This document shows positions 52,038-60,478 of a stretch of 64,000 nucleotides of DNA, piece by piece. The notes below the pieces were generated by a model. That model saw only the letters and a program-made list of their open reading frames with translations. It did no database searches and was not told the DNA's origin. Within the stretch, counting starts at the first letter, position 1, and the number at the start of each line of letters is the position of its first letter. The DNA is from an uncultured Clostridium sp. (GTDB lineage: Bacteria; Bacillota; Clostridia; Clostridiales; Clostridiaceae): NCBI RefSeq assembly GCF_947072515.1, contig NZ_CAMTIG010000002.1, positions 107,779 through 171,778 on the forward strand, given 5' to 3'. Made by a program: the position numbers and the translations under genes.

Positions 52038-52945
52038 ATTATTACAATGAAGTAAAAGATACAATAGGAAAAACTCCTTTAGTAAAAATAAATAATTTTA
52101 ACATAAAGAAAGGGGTAAATTTGTTTGTAAAGATTGAAGGTCAGAATCCAGGAGGAAGTTGTAAAGATAGAGTAGGGATTTATATGATTGAAGATGCTGA
52201 GAAAAAGGGGATTTTGAAAAAGGGAAGTACTATTATTGAAGCTACTGCAGGAAATACAGGAATAGGAATAGCATTAGGAGCTTTAAATAAAGGTTATAAA
52301 GTAATTTTTGTTGTACCAAATAAATTCTCTATTGAAAAGCAAATAATAATGAAGGCTTTAGGAGCAGAAATAATAAATACTAGAGAAGAGGATGGAATGG
52401 AAGGAGCAATAAAAAAGGCTAATGAGCTTTTAGAAGATATTAAAGATTCTATTTCACTTAAACAATTCCAAAATTTAAGTAATCCTAAAGCACACTATGA
52501 AACTACAGGGAAAGAAATATATGAAGATTTAGATGGAAAAATAGATTATATAATTGCAGGAGCAGGGAGTGGGGGAACTTTTACAGGAGTAGTTAAATAT
52601 TTAAAAGATAGATTAGAAAATGTACAAGGAATTTTAATAGATCCAATAGGCTCTATTATTGGAGGCGGAAAGCATGGTAATTATGAAGTAGAAGGGATTG
52701 GTAATAACTTTATTCCAGAAGTTTTAGAAAAGGAATTGATAGATAAAATAATTAAAGTTAGCGATGAAAAGGCATTTGTATATACAAAACTTTTAGCAAA
52801 AAAAGAAGGGATTTTAGCAGGCTCTTCATCAGGAGCAGCTATGGCAGGTGCCGTAGAGTTTATAGAAAGTATAAATGAAGGAAATGTAGTTGTAATATTA
52901 CCAGATAGAGGCGATAGATATTTTAGTAAAAATTTATTTGTATAA
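52034..52945 (+). CDS. mccA: Cysteine synthase-like cystathionine beta-synthase
   Basis: 303 residues, CysK/CBS fold type II PLP enzyme. GKTPLVKINNF, the PLP lysine in NPGGSCKDRVGI, TAGNTGIGIALGALN, the phosphate-binding GAGSGGTFTGV and LAGSSSGAAMAGA are visible. In its operon partners (MccA in B. subtilis, also clostridia) it makes cystathionine from homocysteine and O-acetylserine (reverse transsulfuration). Start overlaps the mccB stop codon. A plain O-acetylserine sulfhydrylase is possible, but operon context favours MccA. Confidence 0.92.
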   Translation: MNYYNEVKDTIGKTPLVKINNFNIKKGVNLFVKIEGQNPGGSCKDRVGIYMIEDAEKKGILKKGSTIIEATAGNTGIGIALGALNKGYKVIFVVPNKFSIEKQIIMKALGAEIINTREEDGMEGAIKKANELLEDIKDSISLKQFQNLSNPKAHYETTGKEIYEDLDGKIDYIIAGAGSGGTFTGVVKYLKDRLENVQGILIDPIGSIIGGGKHGNYEVEGIGNNFIPEVLEKELIDKIIKVSDEKAFVYTKLLAKKEGILAGSSSGAAMAGAVEFIESINEGNVVVILPDRGDRYFSKNLFV

Positions 52946-53016
52946 AAAGTTAAGATTAAGAATAAATTTCAAAATAAAAAACTATTAAAAAGTATATATA
53001 AAAGGAAGGGATAAGT

Positions 53017-53472
53017 ATGAAAAAAGTAGAAAGCTTTGAATTGGATCATAGAAAAGTTAGAGCACCATATGTGAGACAAGCTGGGATTAAAGAAGGAAAA
53101 AAAGGGGATATAGTTACAAAATTTGATATAAGATTTGTACAACCTAATAAGGAAATGATGGATGAAAGAGGAATTCATACATTAGAACATTTTTTAGCAG
53201 GATTCATGAGAGATAAAATTGAGGATTTAATTGATATTTCACCTATGGGATGTAAGACAGGATTTTATATGGTGACTTTTGGTGAGACTCCAGTAGATGA
53301 AGTAATAGAAGCTTTGAATTATTCATTAGAGGAGATTTTAAAACAAGAAGTAATTCCAGCAGAAAATGAAGTTCAGTGTGGTTCTTATAAACTGCATTCA
53401 TTAGAATTAGCTAAAAAATATGCACAAAAGCTTTTAAATGAAGGAATTAATAATAAATTCTATATAGAATAA
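53017..53472 (+). CDS. luxS: S-ribosylhomocysteine lyase LuxS
   Basis: 151 residues. The metal site is visible: HTLEHFLAGFM (two histidines) and a cysteine in EVQCGSYKLHSLE, with catalytic Cys84-type residue in SPMGCKTGFYM. Cleaves S-ribosylhomocysteine to homocysteine and the AI-2 precursor DPD, feeding homocysteine to MccA/MccB. It is 71 bp after mccA with its own AAGGAAGG site and probably belongs to the same T-box operon, as in C. perfringens. Confidence 0.95.
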   Translation: MKKVESFELDHRKVRAPYVRQAGIKEGKKGDIVTKFDIRFVQPNKEMMDERGIHTLEHFLAGFMRDKIEDLIDISPMGCKTGFYMVTFGETPVDEVIEALNYSLEEILKQEVIPAENEVQCGSYKLHSLELAKKYAQKLLNEGINNKFYIE

Positions 53473-53500
53473 TAGAAGTAAAAAAAATAAAGTGTTCATG

Positions 53501-53530
53501 ATGAGGTTACAAAATGTGACCTCATTTTAA
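53501..53530 (+). terminator. Terminator of the mcc/luxS operon
   Basis: ATGAGGTTACA (53501-53511) pairs with TGTGACCTCAT (53515-53525, one G-U), followed by TTTTAAT. Confidence 0.8.
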
Positions 53531-53641
53531 TGTATTAAAAATAAGATATCTTTAAGAATATCATAAGTTACTATTAAGCAAATATTAAGATGTTTTTATT
53601 AAAATATAGAAAGAATAAGTTCGAATTAAAGGAGAAAGAAA

Positions 53642-54127
53642 ATGAATGATATTTTTTCTGTAGTTTCTAATTATGGAGTTTTTATTATATTTATATTGAT
53701 ATTTTTAGAAAATTTAAATACACCTGGACTTGCGGCAGGTATTTTACTTGGTGGAGTTGGTGTTATAGCAAAAAAAGGAGATATTAATATAATTATAATT
53801 TTAATAATATGTTTAATAGCAGCACTTCTAGCTAATATAATACTTTACTTAATAGGAAAATATGCAGGAAGTAAAGTAATTGAGTATTTAGTGAAAAAAA
53901 TTCCTAAGTTTGAAAAGGGAATAGAGAAAGTAGAAATACTATCCAGAAATGCATATGGAAGAATTAGCACAAGATTTATTCCAGGAGTACGAACACTTAC
54001 ACCTTTGATTGAAGGGGGGATAGGAATAAAATTTTCAGATTTTATAAAAACTGCTATAGTTGGAGTGTTTGGGTTTAACTTACTTATAATAATGAGTGGT
54101 TATATAGCAGGTGGAATTCTTATGTAA
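53642..54127 (+). CDS. DedA family membrane protein
   Basis: 161 residues with about four hydrophobic segments. The DedA/SNARE-associated features GVFIIFILIFLENLNTPGLA, LIGKYAGSKVIEYLV and RFIPGVRTLTPLIEGGIGIK with the conserved FIPGxR arginine are present. Somewhat shorter than the usual 200 residues at the C-terminus. DedA proteins are flippase-like, and some move undecaprenyl phosphate or phospholipids. GGAGAAAG site; single gene. Confidence 0.85.
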   Translation: MNDIFSVVSNYGVFIIFILIFLENLNTPGLAAGILLGGVGVIAKKGDINIIIILIICLIAALLANIILYLIGKYAGSKVIEYLVKKIPKFEKGIEKVEILSRNAYGRISTRFIPGVRTLTPLIEGGIGIKFSDFIKTAIVGVFGFNLLIIMSGYIAGGILM

Positions 54128-54231
54128 AATAAGTGTGAACTTTCATTGACTTTTGCTAAATTTTAAAATACTCATATATAATTAGTTGTATGTTTTAACA
54201 AGAAGATGAATAGTAGAAGGAGCGAAGAGAA

Positions 54232-55398
54232 GTGAATAATAAAAAGCAAAAGAAAACAATGAAACCCAATGCAAGTAATAGATCTTCATCGCAAAAAAAA
54301 CAAATAAAGAAAAAAAATAACACTACTAAAAATAATAAGAAAAAAAATACTGCTAAAAGTAGTACTGCTAAAAATAATATTAATAAAGCTAGTAGTAAAA
54401 CAGGTGCAAGCATTAATAAAAAGATAGGACAAAATAAGAAAAATAATATATTAAAATATAAAAGAAGAAGAAGATTGTTAGCATTAATTGTAGTTATTGT
54501 TTTTGTAGGAATAATAACTATCTATAAATTAAAGACACCAAGTATAAATAAGATAAATAAATATATGACACAAGGAAATAACTATGTATTAAATGATCAA
54601 TATCAAAATGCTTTAAATAGCTATGAGGAAGTATCTAAACTAGATAAAACAAATCAGCAAGCAACTGATTTAGTTCAGATATTACAATGCTATTTGAAAG
54701 CACAAAGTGAGTATAAGGCAGGAAATGCATCAGCGGCACTTCAAACTTTAGATGGAATAAACCCAGATTATATGAGATATCCAATAGGGGTAAAAGTCAA
54801 TGAACTTAAGAGTCAGTTAGATTCTAATGGGGGAAAACAAGGCGCACAAAGTGGAGCAGACCAGACAAAACAAGATTTAATGACACTTAATTCATTATAT
54901 TCAAGTGGACAATACCAAAAAGCTTTAGAGGTTATTAAGAGATTAGATAGTGAAGATTTAAATAGTACGCAGCAAGCTTATGTATCTGAAATCGCTAGTA
55001 GCGTAGAACAATCATTAGGAGCATCGGGACAAGGGCAAACTCAATTTTCACAAAAAGGAAAGTATTTAAATGGATTAAATGGATTAACGAATACAGTAAA
55101 TAACATGGATCCAAATGCTCAAAGCTATGAACAAAAATTGCAAAAAGCAAAAGATCAATATAATGCATGGAATAATGAATTAAATAAAATTTATACACAG
55201 TTACAAAATACTTTGAATTCTACACAACTTAGTAAACTTCAAAGTGGGCAAGCTGATTGGCTGAAACAGAAAGATCAGCAAGCTACAGCAAGTGAAGCAC
55301 AATATAGTGAACAGATAGTTAAAGAAACAGCTAATTATCAAACGCAAAGAGACCTTGCAAAACAAAGGTGTTATTATTTAGTCAATACTTATATGTAG
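54232..55398 (+). CDS. Membrane-anchored protein with TPR-like helices and C-terminal LprI/DUF1311 domain
   Basis: 388 residues from GTG 54232, with AGGAG nine bases upstream. The first 85 residues are an Asn/Lys/Ser-rich basic, disordered cytosolic region. One hydrophobic segment (about 84-102) follows an RRRR stop, so residues 103-388 should lie outside. These have TPR-like helices (YVLNDQYQNALNSYEEV, KAGNASAALQTLDGI, YSSGQYQKALEVIKRL) and a C-terminal segment NNELNKIYTQLQNTLNS to QCYYLVNTY that looks like the lysozyme-inhibitor LprI/DUF1311 family (LNxxY, LxxxQxxWLxxxD, C). Could protect against lysozyme; role not established. Divergent in tail from the similar protein at 8636. Confidence 0.75.
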   Translation: MNNKKQKKTMKPNASNRSSSQKKQIKKKNNTTKNNKKKNTAKSSTAKNNINKASSKTGASINKKIGQNKKNNILKYKRRRRLLALIVVIVFVGIITIYKLKTPSINKINKYMTQGNNYVLNDQYQNALNSYEEVSKLDKTNQQATDLVQILQCYLKAQSEYKAGNASAALQTLDGINPDYMRYPIGVKVNELKSQLDSNGGKQGAQSGADQTKQDLMTLNSLYSSGQYQKALEVIKRLDSEDLNSTQQAYVSEIASSVEQSLGASGQGQTQFSQKGKYLNGLNGLTNTVNNMDPNAQSYEQKLQKAKDQYNAWNNELNKIYTQLQNTLNSTQLSKLQSGQADWLKQKDQQATASEAQYSEQIVKETANYQTQRDLAKQRCYYLVNTYM

Positions 55399-55425
55399 AG
55401 TAGAGATAAAATAAAGAATAAAAGT

Positions 55426-55467
55426 AAAATAAACAAGATTGCTTAATTGCAATCTTGTTTATTTTTT
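55426..55467. terminator. Bidirectional terminator
   Basis: Perfect 15-bp stem (55428-55442 with 55449-55463) flanked by A and T runs, between the convergent LprI-domain gene and the nitronate monooxygenase gene. Confidence 0.9.
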
Positions 55468-55483
55468 GTAAAAATATATCGGT

Positions 55484-56551
55484 TTAAGATTCTAAAATTT
55501 CTTTTTCTAAAGTATTCATAAGCTCTTGAACAGAAATTATTTTATCTAATTTATATGCATTTTCACCACAGAATACTAATCCTCCATCAGCATTCCCTTG
55601 AACTGAATCAATTAATGCTTGACTTATACAATATGGAGTGTCAGAAGGGTTACATGGAATCATACAATTATAACATCTTTTAACAGGTACATTTCCCTCT
55701 TTTGTTTTAGAGACGAAGCTATTTAAGATAGCTCGACCTGGAAGTCCAACTGGACTTGAGACTATTTGAATATCTTCCTTTTTAGCATTGATATAAGCTC
55801 TTTTAAACTCATCAGAAGCATCACATTCATGTGTTGTAACAAAGCGAGTAGCCATTTGTACACCATCAGCACCAAGTTTTAAATATTTAGCAATATCTTT
55901 TCCATCAAAAACACCGCCACCAACAACTACAGGAATTTTTTTATTGAATTTTACTTCATATTCCTTTACATGTTCTAAAATTTTAACAACTTCATTATCG
56001 AAATCTTCATCAGAAATATTTAAATCTTCTTTTTTAAATCCAAGATGTCCTCCGGCTTTAGGACCTTCTACAACAACTAAATCAGGAAGTCTATTATTAT
56101 GTCTTTCCCAAAGTTTTAGTATAACTTTACAAGCTTTTAAAGAAGATATAATAGGTGCAATTTTAACACTAGAATCTTTTACTATTTTAGGTAACATCGT
56201 TGGCATTCCAGCACCCGAAATTATAAGGTCAACACCAGCATCGATAGCAGCCTTAACATAATCTTGATAGTCTTGAGTTACTACCATTATATTAACACCT
56301 ATAACGCCACCATTTGAATTTTCCTTAGCTTTTTTTATATGTTCTTTAAGAGTTCTTAAATTTGTTTCTTTTGGGTTCTTTAAGAAATCTTTATCATTAA
56401 ATCCTGTTTGAGCAGCAGAGATTATACCAATACCACCAGCTCTAGCAACAGCTGAAGCTAAAGATGAAAGAGAAACTCCGATTCCCATACCACCTTGTAT
56501 TATTGGAAGTCTTGCTTTTAAATTTCCTATTATTAAAGGTTTAATATTCAT
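55484..56551 (-). CDS. Nitronate monooxygenase family / FabK-like flavoprotein
   Basis: 355 residues of the FMN-binding NMO/FabK family: PIIQGGMGIGVSLSSLASAV, GIIGVNIMV-like region, LIISGAGMP, VVEGPKAGGHLG and VVVGGGVFDGKDIAKYLKLG (FMN phosphate), then GVQMATRFVTTHEC. The C-terminal part has a cysteine group (RCYNCMIPCNPS and a later YCIS), found in clostridial members and possibly binding a cluster or metal. NMO oxidises nitronates with oxygen, which is odd in an anaerobe, so an enoyl-ACP reductase-like (FabK) or other reductase role is worth considering. Two FabT-like boxes lie upstream. Confidence 0.88.
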   Translation of the reverse strand: MNIKPLIIGNLKARLPIIQGGMGIGVSLSSLASAVARAGGIGIISAAQTGFNDKDFLKNPKETNLRTLKEHIKKAKENSNGGVIGVNIMVVTQDYQDYVKAAIDAGVDLIISGAGMPTMLPKIVKDSSVKIAPIISSLKACKVILKLWERHNNRLPDLVVVEGPKAGGHLGFKKEDLNISDEDFDNEVVKILEHVKEYEVKFNKKIPVVVGGGVFDGKDIAKYLKLGADGVQMATRFVTTHECDASDEFKRAYINAKKEDIQIVSSPVGLPGRAILNSFVSKTKEGNVPVKRCYNCMIPCNPSDTPYCISQALIDSVQGNADGGLVFCGENAYKLDKIISVQELMNTLEKEILES

Positions 56552-56590
56552 AAAAAATACCTCTCTTAATCAATATTTTGAAAATTAAAT

Positions 56591-56663
56591 ATTTTGAATA
56601 TCAAAATAAGTGGACAAATAAAAAACTTGTACTTTGAATATAGAATACTTTGATAATCAAATT
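56591..56663 (-). promoter_or_regulatory. Two FabT-like palindromes upstream of the NMO/FabK-like gene
   Basis: ATTTTGAATATCAAAAT (56591-56607) and ACTTTGATAATCAAATT (56647-56663) share TTTGA-N3-TCAAA. The second fits the known FabT (MarR family, fatty acid synthesis) box ANTTTGATTATCAAATT with a single difference. Extra TTTGA half-sites sit at about 56576 and 56634. No MarR gene is in the window, so the regulator is elsewhere. Confidence 0.6.
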
Positions 56664-56831
56664 AATTTATTTCATTATAATCTAATTTTTAGAATTTAAC
56701 AACAAATAATTATAAATTAAAAATACTTTAATAATAATTTAAGAATGAATAATAGATGATAAGTAAAAGAATACTAGAAAAAGAGATTAACTATAAAATA
56801 GAAAAATATCTAAAGGAGTAAAAGGCTAATT

Positions 56832-58064
56832 ATGAAAATAAAAGAAAATATTTTATTTAAAAAGAAAGAATTGTTTAGATTTTGTTCATTAAGATTTCTC
56901 TTTGGAATAAGTTATAGTTTTATGATACCCATAATACCTTTATTTTTTAATTCTATAGGTATAGGAACATTAGTAATTGGAACAATTATGTCATTATATG
57001 GAGTTGCAAAAGCTATTGCACAAATTCCATTTGGAATAATCTCAGACTCTATAGGAGATAAAATTTTATGGATTGGAGCATTAGTACTTATGACTATAGT
57101 TCCTTTAAGTTATATTTTTATAAAAATACAGATAGGAGCTAAAATTACGTATATAATTCAAGGTGCTGTACTTGGAATGGCAGCACCAGCAACTTTTTCA
57201 GTGTTATCAAGATCTTTGGATGAGAGAAAAAGAGGGGAATGTACTGGATATGCATCAGCAGTATTTACATTAGGTGGGGGAATAGGGGCAATAATTGGAG
57301 GATTTGTTTCAGCATACTTTAATAGTTATGCATTAGCATTTATTTTAGCATCAATAGGAATATTTTTATCACTATTGTATTTAATTTTTAAAATAGAAAA
57401 GCCAACAAAGATTATGACAAAGTGTAAAGAATCTAAAGAACCACTAAGCTGTAGAATAAAAGTTATATATTCTGAAATAAAAGAGCATAAATTATTAGCA
57501 AGAATAATAGTTTTATCTGCTGTAGCATTGCTTGGAGATTTTATATATGGATGTGTAGTATCAATGTTTCCTTTTTATGGACAGGAAGTATTAGGGGGAA
57601 CAGCTTTTTATACTTCATGTATAATTTCAATATACCTTTTTGTGTTTGGTCTTTTTGCACCTCTTGGAGGAGTAGTCAGTGATAAAATTGGTGTAAAAAA
57701 GCAATTATATGCATCGTTTATAGTAATGCTTATAACTTTATTTTTATTATGGATAATAAAAGCAAAAATATTATTTACAGTAGTTATATTTTTTTATTTC
57801 TTAGGTGCAACATTTTTAAACTCAGCACTTCAAAACTCATTGTTAGAGTTTGGAGAAAATGAAAATATAAAAGGTATAGTATTTGGAATTATTGGAGCTT
57901 CAGAATCAATAGGATATTCAATAGGACCAATAGTTGCGGCATTTATATATCATATAAATAAAGGGTTTTTATTTATGGGATTACTAATATTTTCAATAAT
58001 AATATTCATAATGTTCATTATTCTTAGTAAAAGAGCCTTTTCAGAAAATATTAGAATTAAATAA
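56832..58064 (+). CDS. Major facilitator superfamily transporter
   Basis: 410 residues, 12 hydrophobic segments. MFS signature motif A is AQIPFGIISDSIGDKILW, with motif C-like region GAVLGMAAPATFSVLSRSL and TLGGGIGAIIGGFVSAYF. A second copy of motif A lies in the second half (GGVVSDKIGVKK). A DHA1-type drug or metabolite exporter is likely, substrate unknown. AAAGGAG site. The stretch after the stop to 58320 holds an AT-rich imperfect hairpin (about 58093-58130) that may terminate it. Confidence 0.86.
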   Translation: MKIKENILFKKKELFRFCSLRFLFGISYSFMIPIIPLFFNSIGIGTLVIGTIMSLYGVAKAIAQIPFGIISDSIGDKILWIGALVLMTIVPLSYIFIKIQIGAKITYIIQGAVLGMAAPATFSVLSRSLDERKRGECTGYASAVFTLGGGIGAIIGGFVSAYFNSYALAFILASIGIFLSLLYLIFKIEKPTKIMTKCKESKEPLSCRIKVIYSEIKEHKLLARIIVLSAVALLGDFIYGCVVSMFPFYGQEVLGGTAFYTSCIISIYLFVFGLFAPLGGVVSDKIGVKKQLYASFIVMLITLFLLWIIKAKILFTVVIFFYFLGATFLNSALQNSLLEFGENENIKGIVFGIIGASESIGYSIGPIVAAFIYHINKGFLFMGLLIFSIIIFIMFIILSKRAFSENIRIK

Positions 58065-58197
58065 AAAAATAGTTTAATAATAGGGAAATTTTATAATATA
58101 TATAATAAAATTAAATTTTATATATATAATGGGTATTTTTTAAAGTATTTATACAATGTATATATTAGAATATACAAATTAGCAAAAAAGAATGATG

Positions 58198-58300
58198 TAA
58201 CACTACATTGTGTTAATAAAGAATCATTATTAAAATTTAATTCCTTGTATTTCTACGGAATTATCAATTATAATTGCTTTAATCGAAAGTCTCGATTAAA
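58198..58300 (+). promoter_or_regulatory. Two dyads upstream of asrA
   Basis: TAACAC-N6-GTGTTA at 58198-58215 (perfect 6-bp arms, Crp/Fnr-like spacing) and TTTAATCGA-AAGTC-TCGATTAAA at 58278-58300 (perfect 9-bp arms), the latter ending 20 bp before the start codon. The second could act as an operator or as an mRNA hairpin close to the ribosome site. Confidence 0.5.
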
Positions 58301-58320
58301 TTTGATGAGGATGTGATTTT

Positions 58321-59331
58321 GTGGATATTAAATTTTCAAGAGAAGCGGCAGATATGTTCTTAAAAAGCTTAAGTGAAGAATATGATATTTTTGCACCGAT
58401 AGCTTATAAAAATGAGGGAAGATATAGCAATGTAGATAGTATTAGATATGGTAAAATTGAGTCTTTTAATGATGTGGTTTTTGATAAAAAATCTCACTAT
58501 TCAGCAAAAGAAGTATTATTACCAATAAATCATATATATGGAGTTAAGATAAATGGAAATATCATAAAAAATGAAGATGCTGATAATGAAAAGAAAAAAA
58601 TTATAATGCTTCGTTCTTGTGATGTACATGCAATAGAAAGAATAGATAATAAATTTTTATCAGATGATTTCTATAAGGCAAGAAGAGAAAAAGTTAAGTT
58701 TATGATAATGGAGTGTCCAAAAGCTTTTGATACTTGTTATTGTGTTTCAACAAAGACAAATGAAACAGAAAACTATTCTTTAGGAATAAGAGCTACTGAA
58801 GAAAATATATTTATCAAAGTTAAAGATTCAGATTTTGATAAATATATTTCTGATGGATTCACTAAAGAAGAATTTGATATTAGATTTGCTAAAGAAGATG
58901 GCGTAGTTATGAAGATTCCTAAATTAGAAGTATGGGACTATAAAGCATTAGATAAAGTTATGAATTCTAAGCTTTGGGAAGAATATAAAAATCGTTGTAT
59001 AGGATGTGGAAGTTGTAATGCAAGTTGTCCAACATGTACATGCCTTCATACAAAAGAGGTTCCAGTTAATAATTCTAATGTGATTGAAATTAGAAGAGTT
59101 TGGAATGGATGTCAATTAGTAAAAACAAAATCATTAAACGGACATACAGTAAAGGAAGTAGTTCCTACAAGAATTAGACAAAGGATTTTAGATAAATTTT
59201 ATAATCCTAAAACTGAAAACTCACAAGAACAAATGTGTGTAGGATGTGGACGTTGTACAGATATTTGTCCTAAATTAATAAGTTTCGCAAATACAGCAAC
59301 TAGATTAGCTGAAGAGTTAGAAAGTAATTAG
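58321..59331 (+). CDS. asrA: Anaerobic sulfite reductase subunit A
   Basis: 336 residues from GTG 58321, behind GAGG at 58307-58310. Matches AsrA, the electron-transfer iron-sulfur subunit of the dissimilatory-type sulfite reductase that makes sulfide from sulfite in clostridia. Two ferredoxin-like clusters are visible: CIGCGSCNASCPTC (about residues 222-235) and CVGCGRCTDICPK (near 305-318), with further cysteines in the N-terminal half (CDVHAIE, CPKAFDTCYC). Normally works with AsrB (flavoprotein) and AsrC, but here asrC follows directly. Confidence 0.92.
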   Translation: MDIKFSREAADMFLKSLSEEYDIFAPIAYKNEGRYSNVDSIRYGKIESFNDVVFDKKSHYSAKEVLLPINHIYGVKINGNIIKNEDADNEKKKIIMLRSCDVHAIERIDNKFLSDDFYKARREKVKFMIMECPKAFDTCYCVSTKTNETENYSLGIRATEENIFIKVKDSDFDKYISDGFTKEEFDIRFAKEDGVVMKIPKLEVWDYKALDKVMNSKLWEEYKNRCIGCGSCNASCPTCTCLHTKEVPVNNSNVIEIRRVWNGCQLVKTKSLNGHTVKEVVPTRIRQRILDKFYNPKTENSQEQMCVGCGRCTDICPKLISFANTATRLAEELESN

Positions 59332-59345
59332 GAGGGTTTGGGATT

Positions 59346-60365
59346 ATGAATAAAGATATAAATGTAGAGGCATTACGTTCAAATTGTTTCCGTCAATCAA
59401 AAATACCAGGAGAATTTATGTTTCAAATGAGAGTTCCTGGAGGAATAACGGATGCAAAGCACTTAGGATTAGTTCAAGAAATTGCAACTAAATATGGAAA
59501 TGGAACTTTTCACTTTGGAACAAGACAAACTTTTAATGTTCCAGGTATAAAGTATGAAAATATTGAAGCTGTAAATGCTTTAGTAAAGGGATATATAGAA
59601 GAAATTGAAGTTAAAAGATGTAATGTTGATATGGAAACAGATAACTTAGGGTATCCAACATTAGGAGCAAGAAATATTGGAGCATGTATTGGTGGGGAGC
59701 ATTGTATAAAAGCTAATATTAGCACAGCAGAATTATCTCAAAAACTTGAAAAAATAATATATCCAAGTCATTATCATATAAAGATAAATATAACAGGGTG
59801 TCCAAATGACTGTATAAAAGCACATATGAGTGATTTTGGAATATATGGAGTTACACTTCCACAATATGATTATAGTAGATGTGTAGAGTGTGGTGGATGT
59901 GAAAGAACATGTAGAGCACACAGTGTTGGTGCTATAACAGAAGAAAATGGAAAAATGATTATAAATAGAGATCTTTGTATAGGTTGCGGAGAATGTACAG
60001 ATGTATGTCCAACTAGAGCTATGAAAAGATATGATAAGAAACTATATAGAATAACTATTGGTGGAAGAACAGGAAGAAAGAATCCAAGAATAGGTAAAGT
60101 GTTTGTTGATTATGTAACAGAAGAAACATTATTAAGTATATTTGAAAATTGGATTCCATTCTCTAAATACGTATTACATGGACAACCTGTTTATATGCAT
60201 GGTGGTCATTTAATGGATATGGTTGGATATGAAAAAGTTAAGGAAATGTTATTTAAAGATGTTCAGTTTAATGAAGAAGCTAAAATAGCAAAAAGAATTA
60301 ACTGGAGTGAAGTTGAGTATAAAACTAACATAAATGTAGTTAAAGCAAGTGAAGTTATAAAATAG
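59346..60365 (+). CDS. asrC: Anaerobic sulfite reductase subunit C (siroheme subunit)
   Basis: 339 residues. The siroheme/[4Fe-4S] motif is complete: GACIGGEHC (CX5C) and TGCPNDC (CX3C). Two extra ferredoxin-type sites follow: CVECGGCERTCRAHSV and CIGCGECTDVCPTRAM. This is the catalytic subunit, reducing sulfite to sulfide. It starts 14 bp after asrA with GGAGGG, leaving no room for asrB, the NADH/FAD subunit, which sits between them in C. perfringens and Salmonella. A terminator follows. Confidence 0.93.
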   Translation: MNKDINVEALRSNCFRQSKIPGEFMFQMRVPGGITDAKHLGLVQEIATKYGNGTFHFGTRQTFNVPGIKYENIEAVNALVKGYIEEIEVKRCNVDMETDNLGYPTLGARNIGACIGGEHCIKANISTAELSQKLEKIIYPSHYHIKINITGCPNDCIKAHMSDFGIYGVTLPQYDYSRCVECGGCERTCRAHSVGAITEENGKMIINRDLCIGCGECTDVCPTRAMKRYDKKLYRITIGGRTGRKNPRIGKVFVDYVTEETLLSIFENWIPFSKYVLHGQPVYMHGGHLMDMVGYEKVKEMLFKDVQFNEEAKIAKRINWSEVEYKTNINVVKASEVIK

Positions 60366-60374
60366 TATATATAG

Positions 60375-60404
60375 AAATAGGAGCTGTAGTAGCTCCTATT
60401 TTTT
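60375..60404 (+). terminator. Terminator of the asr operon
   Basis: AATAGGAGCT (60376-60385) pairs with AGCTCCTATT (60391-60400), then a T-run. Confidence 0.88.
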
Positions 60405-60478
60405 ATGCATAAAATCATTAATATAAAAGATTTTAAATACATATATTGGTATTAAGTGCTTTTAAGGGGTGAGAAAAA

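Noticed and set aside
54195..54413. Minus-strand hydrophobic frame opposite the Lys/Asn-rich start of the 54232 gene
   Set aside because: Poly-Phe/Leu composition comes from antisense AAA/AAT codons.
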